64,000 nucleotides of DNA from Microvirga sp. VF16 (lineage in GTDB: Bacteria > Pseudomonadota > Alphaproteobacteria > Rhizobiales > Beijerinckiaceae): NCBI RefSeq assembly GCF_016864375.1, contig NZ_CP069354.1, positions 4,741,501 to 4,805,500 on the forward strand, in the 5' to 3' direction. Positions 1 to 7,925 of the stretch are shown in pieces. The notes beneath the pieces are model-generated. The model did no database searches. It saw only the letters and a program-made list of their open reading frames with translations, and was not told where the DNA came from. Every line of letters starts with the position of its first letter. Within the stretch, counting starts at the first letter, position 1. The position numbers were made by a program, and so were the translations under genes.

Positions 1-759
1 GCGTTCTCGGCGGCGCATCGCGCTCATGCCTCGACAGAGGGTCTCGCCCGCGTGCTGCCCGCTTATGCCGGCCGCACCATGCAGGCGGAACTCGACGCCC
101 TGACCAAGGGTCTCGAAGCGCCCAAGCGTCCGGTCGTCGCCATCGTCGGCGGCGCCAAGGTCTCGACCAAGATCGACCTGCTCGAAAACCTCGTCACCAA
201 GGTCGATGCCCTCGTCATCGGCGGCGGCATGGCCAACACCTTCGTGCACGCGACGGGCCTCGGTATCGGCAAATCGCTGGCCGAGAAGGATCTGGCGGCG
301 ACCGCCATGCGCATCATCGACAAGGCACGCCAGTCGAACTGCGCCATCATCCTGCCCGTCGACGGCGTCTGCGCCTACGAGTTCAAGGCGGGCGCCCACA
401 ACCACACCTATGGTATCGATGCGATCCCCGAGGATCAGATGATCCTGGATGTTGGCTCGCAATCGGTCGAGCGTATCTCGTCTGCGATCAACGACGCCGC
501 GACGCTCGTCTGGAACGGCCCGCTCGGCGCCTTCGAGATCGCGCCCTTCGACCAGGGCACGGTCGCGGCGGCCCGCCATGCGGCCCAGCGCACCAGGGAA
601 GGCAAGCTCGTCTCCGTCGCCGGCGGCGGCGATACGGTCGCGGCCCTCAACCACGCTGGCGTTGCGGACGACTTTACCTATGTATCGACGGCAGGCGGCG
701 CTTTCCTCGAATGGCTCGAAGGCAAGTCGCTGCCCGGCGTGGACGCGCTGAGGGCCTGA
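1..759 (+). CDS. pgk: Phosphoglycerate kinase, C-terminal part (5' end outside window)
   Basis: Glycolytic enzyme that transfers the acyl phosphate of 1,3-bisphosphoglycerate to ADP in the cytoplasm. The frame is open from base 1 and enters inside the family motif AHRAHAST, so the N-terminal substrate domain is mostly missing from the window. Visible family landmarks are GGAKVSTKI, the adenine-binding region around WNGPLGAFE and the phosphate-binding loop GGGDTVAAL near the end. The stop is TGA at 757-759. Class II aldolase follows on the same strand after 120 bp, the usual alphaproteobacterial gap-pgk-fba arrangement, so co-expression is likely. Identification is secure; only the start is unknown. 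Confidence 0.97.
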   Translation, partial: AFSAAHRAHASTEGLARVLPAYAGRTMQAELDALTKGLEAPKRPVVAIVGGAKVSTKIDLLENLVTKVDALVIGGGMANTFVHATGLGIGKSLAEKDLAATAMRIIDKARQSNCAIILPVDGVCAYEFKAGAHNHTYGIDAIPEDQMILDVGSQSVERISSAINDAATLVWNGPLGAFEIAPFDQGTVAAARHAAQRTREGKLVSVAGGGDTVAALNHAGVADDFTYVSTAGGAFLEWLEGKSLPGVDALRA

Positions 760-879
760 ACGATCGCTCTCGGGCAAGGGAATTAACCCTCCCTCGCAAG
801 AGTAACGCGGTTCGCGGCTCGCTTAAGCTCAGGTTCAGTTTCGGCGCGCTTAAAACAGCCGCCCAATAAGGAGGACGAA

Positions 880-1968
880 ATGGCACGCATCACCATGAGG
901 CAGCTTCTGGATCACGCAGCCGAGCAAGGCTATGGCGTGCCTGCCTTCAACATCAACAACATGGAGCAGGCGCTCGCGATCATGGCGGCGGCCAACGAGG
1001 TCGATGCGCCGGTGATCATCCAGGCGAGCCGCGGTGCGCGCTCCTACGCCAACGACGTCATGCTCAAGCACATGATGGATGCAGTGACCGAGATCTATCC
1101 GCATATCCCGGTCTGCGTGCATCTCGATCACGGCAACGAGCCCGCCACCTGCATGACCGCAATCCAGGCCGGCTTCACCTCGGTGATGATGGACGGCTCG
1201 CTCAAGGCCGACGGCAAGACCCCGGGTGACTGGGACTACAATGTCGGCGTGACCAAGAAGGTGGTCGAGATGGCCCATCTCGGCGGCATCTCGGTGGAAG
1301 GCGAGCTCGGCGTGCTCGGCTCGCTGGAGAGCGGCACGGGCGAGGCCGAGGACGGCCACGGCGCCGAGGGCCAGCTCTCGCACGACCAGCTGCTGACGAA
1401 TCCCGACGAGGCGGTGAAGTTCGTGGCCGAGACCAAGGTCGACGCGCTCGCCATCGCCATGGGCACGTCGCACGGCGCCTACAAGTTCACCCGCAAGCCG
1501 GACGGCGCGATCCTCGCGATGAATGTGATCGAGGAGATTCACAAGAAGCTCCCGAACACCCACCTCGTGATGCACGGCTCCTCCTCGGTGCCGCAGGACC
1601 TGCAGGACATCATCAACCAGTATGGCGGCCAGATGAAGCCGACCTGGGGCGTGCCGGTGGAAGAGATCCAGCGCGGCATCAAGCACGGCGTGCGCAAGAT
1701 CAACATCGACACCGACAACCGCATGGCGATGACCGGCCAGATCCGCAAGATTCTGACCGAGAACCCGGGCGAGTTCGATCCGCGCAAATATCTGAAGCCT
1801 GCCATGGAGGCGATGACGAAGCTCTGCAAGCAGCGCCTGCAGGAATTCAACACCGCCGGCCAGGCCTCGAAGATCAAGCGCGTCTTCACGCTGGCCGAGA
1901 TGGCCAAGCGCTACGCCTCCGGCGAGCTCGACCCGACCATTGCTTCGAGCCGTCAGGCGGCGGAGTAA
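880..1968 (+). CDS. fba: Fructose-bisphosphate aldolase, class II
   Basis: Zinc-dependent aldolase that cleaves or forms fructose-1,6-bisphosphate, serving glycolysis and gluconeogenesis. The 362-residue protein begins MARITMRQLLDHAAEQGYG, has the catalytic/zinc region VHLDHGNE at about residues 80-87, a metal-site loop HGSSSVP near residue 230 and the phosphate-binding NIDTDNR near residue 275. The start is supported by a strong ribosome site AAGGAGG at 868-874. The length and the insert EAEDGHGAEGQLS fit the CbbA-type class II enzymes of alphaproteobacteria. It follows pgk and is closed by a hairpin terminator at 2003-2031. Confidence 0.96.
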   Translation: MARITMRQLLDHAAEQGYGVPAFNINNMEQALAIMAAANEVDAPVIIQASRGARSYANDVMLKHMMDAVTEIYPHIPVCVHLDHGNEPATCMTAIQAGFTSVMMDGSLKADGKTPGDWDYNVGVTKKVVEMAHLGGISVEGELGVLGSLESGTGEAEDGHGAEGQLSHDQLLTNPDEAVKFVAETKVDALAIAMGTSHGAYKFTRKPDGAILAMNVIEEIHKKLPNTHLVMHGSSSVPQDLQDIINQYGGQMKPTWGVPVEEIQRGIKHGVRKINIDTDNRMAMTGQIRKILTENPGEFDPRKYLKPAMEAMTKLCKQRLQEFNTAGQASKIKRVFTLAEMAKRYASGELDPTIASSRQAAE

Positions 1969-2002
1969 TCGGCCGGGCTTTCGCCTTAATCATGATCGAC
2001 AA

Positions 2003-2031
2003 GCGGGGCCTCGCAAGATGGCCCCGTTTTC
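2003..2031 (+). terminator. Rho-independent terminator after fba
   Basis: Stem CGGGGCC (2004-2010) pairs with GGCCCCG (2020-2026) around a 9-nt loop and is followed by TTTT. It lies 35 bp beyond the fba stop codon. Confidence 0.8.
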
Positions 2032-2075
2032 GTTATGGGAACGCTGTCTGTCCTTTTTCGTGACCTTAAAGCCCC

Positions 2076-2726
2076 ATGGCCGATACTGCTGCCCGCCTCT
2101 ATCTCATCACTCCCGTCCTGGAGGATGCCTCCTTCGCGCCGCGTCTCGCGCAAGCCTGCGGGACAGGCACTGTTGCGGCCGTCCTGCTGCGACTGGCGCC
2201 TGCTGATGAGCGAAGTCTCATCAATCTGGTGAAGACCCTGGCCCCCGCCGCGCAGGAGCATGGGGCAGCCGTGATCGTTGCAGCCGAGGGCAAGGCTGAT
2301 CTCGCAAACGTCGCTGCCCGGGGCGGCGCGGACGGCGTTCATATTCCGGCCGATCCGACCCGCGTGCGCGAGCTGCGCGATCGGCTGAAGTCAGAGCGCG
2401 CCATCGGCGTCGGCGCGATCCGCACCAAGGATGACGCCATGACCTTAGGGGAAGCCGGGGTCGATTATCTGCTCTTCGGCGAGCCGCGTCCCGACGGTTC
2501 CCTCCCCCCCCTGGAGAGCGTGGTGGAGCGGGCCTCCTGGTGGGCCGAGATCTTCGAGACGCCCTGCGTCGCCTATGCCCCGAGCCTCGATGCGGTCGAG
2601 ACCCTGGCCGCCACGAATGCGGAATTCGTCGCGCTTGGCGATGCAGTCTGGAATCATGCGGACGGCCCCACCGCCGCCGTGAAGGCCGCAGCGGAGATCC
2701 TGGAGCGGCAGGAGGCATCGCGCTGA
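2076..2726 (+). CDS. Thiamine phosphate synthase-like protein (divergent ThiE family)
   Basis: A 216-residue TIM-barrel protein of the ThiE/TenI superfamily, recognised from RLYLITP at the N-terminus, the beta strand and loop GADGVHIPAD near residue 90 and the C-terminal GVDYLLFGEP near residue 133. True thiamine phosphate synthases carry G-x-S-x-H-S and a GPVFPT-like loop; here these read GVGAIRTKDD and LLFGEPRPDG, so the pyrophosphate-binding residues are not conserved and catalysis of the thiazole-pyrimidine coupling is doubtful. The stop codon overlaps the ATG of the next gene (TGATG at 2724-2728), so the two are translationally coupled. No other thiamine gene is nearby. Function is unknown beyond the fold. 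Confidence 0.75.
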   Translation: MADTAARLYLITPVLEDASFAPRLAQACGTGTVAAVLLRLAPADERSLINLVKTLAPAAQEHGAAVIVAAEGKADLANVAARGGADGVHIPADPTRVRELRDRLKSERAIGVGAIRTKDDAMTLGEAGVDYLLFGEPRPDGSLPPLESVVERASWWAEIFETPCVAYAPSLDAVETLAATNAEFVALGDAVWNHADGPTAAVKAAAEILERQEASR

Positions 2727-3625
2727 TGCGGCTCCCCTGGATCATCGGCGGCGCTCTTCTCGTGGCAGCCGCGACGTCAAGTCATGCGGCGGAACCCGAT
2801 CTCGCCTATGGCGCCTATCAGCGCGGCCTCTACCAGACGGCCTTCCGCGAGGCGAACCTGCGGCTGGAAAAGAACAGCAACGATGCCGCCGCCATGACCC
2901 TCTTAGGGGAGCTCTACAATCAGGGCCTCGGCATCACGATGGACCCGAAGAAGGCGTCCGAGTGGTATCGTCTCGCGGCGCAGCGCGGCGACGCCAATGC
3001 ATTGGCCTCGCTCGGTCTCATGGCTCTCGACGGACGCGGCATGGCCAAGAACCCGGCGCAGGGCCGGGCCTGGCTCGAACAGGCCGCCGCGAAGGGCAGC
3101 CCCCTGGCCTCCCACAACCTCGCCCTGCTGCTGCTGACCAGCGGCAACGATGCGGATCTGCAGAAGGCCGTCGAGCTGTTGAAGAAGGCCGCGGCAGCGG
3201 AAATCCCGGACGCGCAGCATGCGCTCGGCGTGCTCTATCTCAAGGGCCGGGGCGTCACCCAGAATGCGCAGGAGGCCGCCCGCCTGTTCGAGCGCGCGGC
3301 CCGCAACGGCAGCTCGATCGGCGAGGTGGAATACGCGATCCTGCTCTTCAACGGGGACGGGGTACCGGCCAGTGAGTCCCAGGCGGCGCGCTATTTCCGC
3401 CGCGCCGCCGCCAAGGGCAACGCCATCGCCCAGAACCGCCTCGCCCGCCTCCTGGTCGCCGGCCGCGGCGTGCCTGCCAACAAGATCGATGCGGCCGCCT
3501 GGCATATCCTGGCGGCGGCACAGGGTCTGGCCGATCCCTGGCTCGACGACGCGCTCAAAGACCTGAGCGCCGAGGACCGCAAGCGCGTCGAAAAGCTGGC
3601 GGCGGAACGCTTGGGGATGCGCTGA
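2726..3625 (+). CDS. Secreted Sel1-repeat (TPR-like) protein
   Basis: A 299-residue exported solenoid protein. The start at 2726 is chosen because it overlaps the preceding stop (TGATG) and gives a clean signal peptide, WIIGGALLVAAATSSHA, with cleavage expected around residue 22. The mature part contains five or more Sel1 repeats, each about 36 residues with the A-x-x-x-L-G-x-x-Y/M-x-x-G-x-G pattern, for example LGELYNQGLGITMD, LGLMALDGRGMAK and LGVLYLKGRGVTQN. Sel1 proteins usually act as protein-protein scaffolds in the envelope or in signalling. It is coupled to the ThiE-like gene; the purpose of the pairing is unknown. Confidence 0.85.
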   Translation: MRLPWIIGGALLVAAATSSHAAEPDLAYGAYQRGLYQTAFREANLRLEKNSNDAAAMTLLGELYNQGLGITMDPKKASEWYRLAAQRGDANALASLGLMALDGRGMAKNPAQGRAWLEQAAAKGSPLASHNLALLLLTSGNDADLQKAVELLKKAAAAEIPDAQHALGVLYLKGRGVTQNAQEAARLFERAARNGSSIGEVEYAILLFNGDGVPASESQAARYFRRAAAKGNAIAQNRLARLLVAGRGVPANKIDAAAWHILAAAQGLADPWLDDALKDLSAEDRKRVEKLAAERLGMR

Positions 3626-3755
3626 GCGCGCTAAATACTGCAAACATAGGATCATTCGCACGGTTGCTCGGTTGATCCACCGCTTGACGCCAACCTTCGC
3701 GTGGTCCATCGACCACACGTCTCTTTGAAAACCGCTCTTTGCCAGGACCTGCCCG

Positions 3756-4550
3756 ATGATCCGTTCGCCCCTCATGACCGTCATGACCGATGCCGTGATG
3801 AAGGCCTCGCGCTCGCTGAAGCGCGATTTCGGTGAGGTCGAGAACCTGCAGGTCTCCCGCAAGGGCCCGGGCGATTTCGTGTCCGCCGCCGACCGCAAGG
3901 CGGAGAAGATCCTGCGCGAGGCGCTCGAAAAGGCCCGTCCCGGCTATGGCTTCGTCATGGAAGAGCAAGGCGTCGTCGAGGGCACCGATCCAAGCCATCG
4001 CTGGCATATCGACCCGCTCGACGGCACCACCAACTTCCTGCATGGCCTGCCGCAATTCGCGATTTCCGTCGGCCTGGAGCGCGACGGCCAGATCGTCGCC
4101 GGCGTGATCTACGATCCGGCCAAGGACGAACTCTTCATCGCCGAGCGCGGCAAAGGCGCCTATCTCAACAATCGCCGCATCCGCGTGGCCGCCCGCAGCG
4201 ATCTCGCCGACGCGGTGGTGGCCAACGGCCTGCCCCATATCGGCAAGGGCGATCACGGTCTGTACCTGCGCGAGGCAGCCGCCGTCATGGCCTATGTGGG
4301 CGGCATGCGCCGCTGGGGCGCGGCCTCCCTCGATCTCGCCTATGTGGCCTGCGGACGCTTCGACGCCTATTGGGAGCGGGGCCTCAATTCCTGGGATATC
4401 GCCGCCGGCATCCTGATGATCCGCGAAGCGGGCGGCTTCGTCTCGGATGCCGACGGCGGCAGTGACCCGCTCGCCAAGGGGACGATCGCCTGCGGCAACG
4501 AGATCATGCACCGCGAGCTGCTCAAGCTCCTGAAGAAAGCCAAGGCCTGA
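3756..4550 (+). CDS. suhB: Inositol monophosphatase family protein (SuhB-like)
   Basis: Magnesium-dependent phosphomonoesterase of the IMPase superfamily, 264 residues. The metal-binding motif IDPLDGTTN is at residues 85-93, the upstream acidic pair EE at 69-70, and the second signature WDIAAG at 213-218, so all catalytic elements are present. Such proteins hydrolyse inositol-1-phosphate or related sugar phosphates, and in some bacteria SuhB also affects RNA processing. Sequence features alone do not fix the substrate. It is a stand-alone gene preceded by 130 bp with no recognised promoter. A second IMPase-type gene, closer to HisN, lies at 48656-49438. Confidence 0.88.
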   Translation: MIRSPLMTVMTDAVMKASRSLKRDFGEVENLQVSRKGPGDFVSAADRKAEKILREALEKARPGYGFVMEEQGVVEGTDPSHRWHIDPLDGTTNFLHGLPQFAISVGLERDGQIVAGVIYDPAKDELFIAERGKGAYLNNRRIRVAARSDLADAVVANGLPHIGKGDHGLYLREAAAVMAYVGGMRRWGAASLDLAYVACGRFDAYWERGLNSWDIAAGILMIREAGGFVSDADGGSDPLAKGTIACGNEIMHRELLKLLKKAKA

Positions 4551-4654
4551 TATTTCTGTTCGTGCCCGTCGAAGGGGACCATGGTCGCGCTTGATCCTTC
4601 GGACGGGCGCGGTCACATTGGTGCAGCCCCGAAGCACGAATGCACAGGATAACG

Positions 4655-5620
4655 ATGGCGGACCAACCCCTTACCCCACCGCGGATATATCTGATCCGCA
4701 TGGCGGTCTTCCTGGTTCTGGCGGGGTTTGTCGCCTTCATCCTCTACCGGCAGATCTGGGAAGCCTTCCAGGCCAATCCCGGCCTCAACGCCCTGATTCT
4801 GGGCGTGATGTTCATCGGCATCGTGCTCGCGATTCGGCAGGTCTGGCGCCTGTTTCCAGAGGTGCGATGGGTCAACACCCTCCGGCAGACCGAAGAAGGG
4901 CTGGTCGCCCCCTCCCCGCCGGTCCTGCTGGCGCCATTGGCCGCTCTTCTCGGCAACCGCCCCGGCCAATCCGGATTTTCCGTCGCGGCAACCCGCTCGG
5001 TCCTCGACTCCATCGGCGCGCGCCTCGATGAGAGCCGGGAGATCGTGCGCTATCTCGCCGGCCTCCTGGTTTTCTTAGGCCTTCTCGGCACCTTCTGGGG
5101 CCTGATTGACACGGTGGGCTCGGTCGGGCGCATCATCGCCTCGCTCCGCACCGGCCAGGATACCGCCGTTCTCTTCGACGAGCTGAAGAACTCGCTCGCC
5201 GGCCCTCTGCAGGGCATGGGCCTGTCCTTCTCGGCCTCGCTCTTCGGCTTGGCGGGCTCCCTCGTCCTCGGCTTCCTCGACCTTCAGGCCGGCCAGGCCC
5301 AGAGCCGCTTCTATACGGAGCTGGAGGACTGGCTCGCCACCTCGACCATGGATACGCCTACCGATGCTGCCCTGCGCCCTGGAGCCACCTCGCACGATCT
5401 GACGGTGGCCCTGAACCGGCTCACTGCCGCCGTCAATGATGGCGCGGGCGGGCGGGCGGCGACCCAGGCCATGGCGAACCTTGCCGAGGGCGTCCAGGGC
5501 CTTGTGCAGCACATGCGGGCGGAGCAGCAGATGATCCGCGACTGGGTCGAGGCCCAGGCCGCCCGTGAGAAGGAGTTGAAGCAGGTCCTCGACCGCCTCT
5601 CCCGTGAAAGGCTGCCCTGA
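4655..5620 (+). CDS. MotA/TolQ/ExbB-type proton channel-like membrane protein
   Basis: A 321-residue inner-membrane protein. Hydrophobic segments lie at about residues 13-32, 42-60, 130-150 (LAGLLVFLGLLGTFWGLI) and 200-222 (SFSASLFGLAGSLVLGFLD); the last two match the pore-lining pair of the MotA/TolQ/ExbB family. A C-terminal amphipathic, probably coiled-coil tail follows. The start at 4655 is preferred over an ATG at 4640 because MADQPLTPP gives a normal cytoplasmic N-terminus with AGGAT just upstream. The stop overlaps the next start (TGATG at 5618-5622), so it is translationally coupled to a MotB/OmpA-like partner. The pair resembles ion-driven motors (TolQR, MotAB, ZorAB), but no flagellar, tol or defence gene is adjacent. 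Confidence 0.82.
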   Translation: MADQPLTPPRIYLIRMAVFLVLAGFVAFILYRQIWEAFQANPGLNALILGVMFIGIVLAIRQVWRLFPEVRWVNTLRQTEEGLVAPSPPVLLAPLAALLGNRPGQSGFSVAATRSVLDSIGARLDESREIVRYLAGLLVFLGLLGTFWGLIDTVGSVGRIIASLRTGQDTAVLFDELKNSLAGPLQGMGLSFSASLFGLAGSLVLGFLDLQAGQAQSRFYTELEDWLATSTMDTPTDAALRPGATSHDLTVALNRLTAAVNDGAGGRAATQAMANLAEGVQGLVQHMRAEQQMIRDWVEAQAAREKELKQVLDRLSRERLP

Positions 5621-6648
5621 TGCCGGTCTCGAGCGCGGGAGGACGTCGGCGCGGACGCGGGGGGCAGATCAATTACTGGCCCGGCTTCGTGGACGCCCTG
5701 TCGACGCTGCTGCTCGCCATCATCTTCCTGATTTCGGTCTTCACGGTCGGGCAGTTCTTCCTGTCCCGCGAATTGTCGGGCCGCGACACGGTGCTCGACC
5801 GGCTGAACCGCCAGATCTCCGAACTCACCGATCTCCTCTCCCTGGAGCGCTCGAACCGGCGCAGTGTCGAAGATACGATTGCTTCTCTCCAGACGACGCT
5901 GCGCGCCAACGAGGCCGAGCGGGCGCGCCTGCAGAGCCTTCTCGACAGCGGCGGCGCGGCGCAGGTCCAGGCGCAGGAGCTGGGCACGCAGCTCGAAACC
6001 GAGCGCCAGGCCACTGGCCGGGCTCTGAGCCAGGTCGAGATCCTCAACCAGCAGATCGCCGCCATGCGCCGCCAGCTCGCGGCGTTGGAGGAGGCGCTCT
6101 CGGCGTCAGAGAACCGGGACAAGGAGAGCCAGGCCCGCATCGCCGATCTCGGCAGCCGCCTCAACGTGGCCTTGGCCCAGCGCGTGCAGGAACTCGCCCG
6201 CTACCGGTCGGACTTTTTCGGGCGCCTCAGGCAGATCCTCGGTAATCGCCCCGATGTGCGCATCGTCGGTGACCGCTTCGTGTTCCAGTCCGAGGTGCTC
6301 TTCCCGGCAGGCCAGGCGACTCTGCGCCCGGAGGCTTCTGGTGAGATCGACCGCATCGCCTCGGCCCTGGTCGAGCTGGAGCGCCAGGTTCCGCCGGATA
6401 TCCCCTGGGTGATTCGCGTCGATGGCCACACCGATCAGCGCCCCATCAACACGGCGCAATTTCCGTCAAACTGGGCCCTGTCCTCTGCCCGCGCCATCGC
6501 CGTGGTGCAGGCGCTGATCGCCCGTGGCGTCCAGCCCCAACACCTCGTCGCCGCCGGCTTCGGCGAGTTCCAGCCCCTCGACAACGGCACCACGGAAGAA
6601 GCCTTTGGCCGCAACCGGCGCATCGAGCTGAAACTCACGGAACGGTGA
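5620..6648 (+). CDS. MotB-like coiled-coil protein with OmpA peptidoglycan-binding domain
   Basis: A 342-residue partner of the upstream channel protein. A basic cytoplasmic start (GGRRRGRGG) is followed by one membrane helix, residues about 21-48, that carries Asp25 near its N-end in WPGFVDALSTLLL, comparable to the ion-binding Asp in the MotB helix. Residues about 50-190 are rich in heptads and Gln/Glu/Arg (RLNRQISELTDLLSLERSN) and should form a long periplasmic coiled coil. The C-terminus from about 215 is an OmpA-like domain with RVDGHTDQRPI and FGRNRRIELKL, which binds peptidoglycan. Coupled by a 1-base overlap to the gene before it. The stop region overlaps the convergent pip gene by 14 bp. 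Confidence 0.85.
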   Translation: MPVSSAGGRRRGRGGQINYWPGFVDALSTLLLAIIFLISVFTVGQFFLSRELSGRDTVLDRLNRQISELTDLLSLERSNRRSVEDTIASLQTTLRANEAERARLQSLLDSGGAAQVQAQELGTQLETERQATGRALSQVEILNQQIAAMRRQLAALEEALSASENRDKESQARIADLGSRLNVALAQRVQELARYRSDFFGRLRQILGNRPDVRIVGDRFVFQSEVLFPAGQATLRPEASGEIDRIASALVELERQVPPDIPWVIRVDGHTDQRPINTAQFPSNWALSSARAIAVVQALIARGVQPQHLVAAGFGEFQPLDNGTTEEAFGRNRRIELKLTER

Positions 6649-7618
6649 GGCGCGCGAAACGATCGGTTGCTGCGACGATGCTCTCCGTCATGCCGGGATC
6701 GCGCGCATCGTGCCCGGCCGCGCCGACGACGATCAGCTCGCTGCCCGGCCAATTCTGCTGAAGCGTCCAGGGCGTGACGAGCGGGCCGCCGATATCGAGG
6801 CGGCCGTGGATCAGGATACCGGGAATGCCGGCAAGACGGCTCGCATTCCGAACCAGGGCGTCGTCTTCGAGCCAAGCCCTGTGCCGCCAGTAATGGGTGA
6901 CGAGCCGCGCGAAGCCCAGCCGGAAGGCAGGATCGTCATATCGGGGATGGGGCTTGTGGTCGGGATGCACCGCGACGATGGCCATTTCCCAGTCGCACCA
7001 GTCCCGCGCGGCCTTCTCGTGGATGGCGGGATCCGGGTCCATGAGGAGACGGTGATAGGCCTCGACGAGGCTCCCCTCCCGATCCGCCTCCGGGACGCCT
7101 GCCCGAAAAAGCTGCCATGCCTCGGGAAAGAAGGCGCCGACGCCGCGGGTGATCCACTCGATTTCCGATGCCGTGGTGGTGGCGATGCTGAACAGCACCA
7201 TTTCAATCACGCGCGCGGGATGCCGCTCGGCGTAAGCGAGCGCCAGGGTCGAGCCCCAGGATCCGCCGAGCACCAGCCATCGTTCGATTCCGAGATGCCG
7301 CCGCAGGCGCTCGATATCGGCCAGCAGATGCACCGTCGTGTTCGTGGAGAGATCGATGTCCGGAGCGCTGGCGTGCGGCGTGCTCCGCCCGCTCCCGCGC
7401 TGATCGAACAGCACGATGCGATAGGCGCTCGGACCAAAATAACGCCGCGCATTCACGGTGCAGCCGGAACCGGGACCGCCATGGAGAACGAGGGCGGGCT
7501 TTCCGGCAGGATTGCCGCAGGTCTCCCAATAGACGCGATGCCCGTCGCCCACGTCGAGCATGCCGGAATCGTAGGGCTCAAGGGGTGGGTAAAGGTCGGG
7601 CATGAGCCTGTTTATCAT
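6635..7618 (-). CDS. pip: Proline iminopeptidase
   Basis: Alpha/beta-hydrolase of family S33, 327 residues, which removes N-terminal proline from peptides in the cytoplasm. Family landmarks are the oxyanion-hole loop VLHGGPGSGC near residues 44-53, the nucleophile elbow GGSWGSTLALAYAERHP near residue 117, the C-terminal acid region HGRLDIGGPL and the catalytic His in GAAGHDARDPG. Length and the opening YPPLEPYDSGMLDVGDGHRV match standard bacterial Pip. The gene runs convergent to the OmpA-like gene and their ends overlap by 14 bp. A DUF3606 mini-gene lies just upstream on the same strand. Confidence 0.93.
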   Translation of the reverse strand: MINRLMPDLYPPLEPYDSGMLDVGDGHRVYWETCGNPAGKPALVLHGGPGSGCTVNARRYFGPSAYRIVLFDQRGSGRSTPHASAPDIDLSTNTTVHLLADIERLRRHLGIERWLVLGGSWGSTLALAYAERHPARVIEMVLFSIATTTASEIEWITRGVGAFFPEAWQLFRAGVPEADREGSLVEAYHRLLMDPDPAIHEKAARDWCDWEMAIVAVHPDHKPHPRYDDPAFRLGFARLVTHYWRHRAWLEDDALVRNASRLAGIPGILIHGRLDIGGPLVTPWTLQQNWPGSELIVVGAAGHDARDPGMTESIVAATDRFARLTVP

Positions 7619-7669
7619 GCCCGGATTGCCACGCTAGGTCCGGCTGAAAGCGAGGCGGCAGGTCTCCGC

Positions 7670-7843
7670 CTACCTCTTGCCCAAAGCCTGCGCGACGTCG
7701 TGGACTTGGTCGCCGACGCGGCGGATGGTTTCGACCACCTGCCGGCGCGGGACGTTCCAGCGGTCCGACCAGTACTGGAGATCCCACGGCTCAAGGATGT
7801 TGATGCGGGGCGAGTCCTGGGGATGTCTCCTGCTGACCACCAT
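7670..7843 (-). CDS. DUF3606 domain mini-protein (57 residues)
   Basis: A short gene found by translating the minus strand of the pip-ABC transporter gap. It starts ATG at 7843-7841, ends TAG at 7672-7670 and encodes 57 residues. The central part reads INILEPWDLQYWSDRWNV and then RQVVETIRRVGDQVHDVAQ, which fits the DUF3606 pattern: a short beta/aromatic motif with YW, then a helix ending V-G-x-x-x-x-x-V. Proteins of this family are common in rhizobia and have no known function. The 52-bp gap to pip and same strand allow co-transcription. The match is by recalled family pattern, not a search. Confidence 0.75.
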   Translation of the reverse strand: MVVSRRHPQDSPRINILEPWDLQYWSDRWNVPRRQVVETIRRVGDQVHDVAQALGKR

Positions 7844-7925
7844 GCGCCTCCTCCCAGCCGGACGAATCGCTCATGCCGGTCCTGTCTCTCACGAAAGCAT
7901 GGCAAACATGGGTCCTCTGGGCGCG

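Noticed and set aside
2540..2725. Upstream extension of the Sel1 protein by 62 residues
   Set aside because: It would remove the signal peptide and overlap the ThiE-like gene; the ATG at 2726 overlaps its stop and fits.
3701..3716. GTGGTC-CATC-GACCAC palindrome before the SuhB-like gene
   Set aside because: A 6-bp stem without T-run or known operator match; could be chance.
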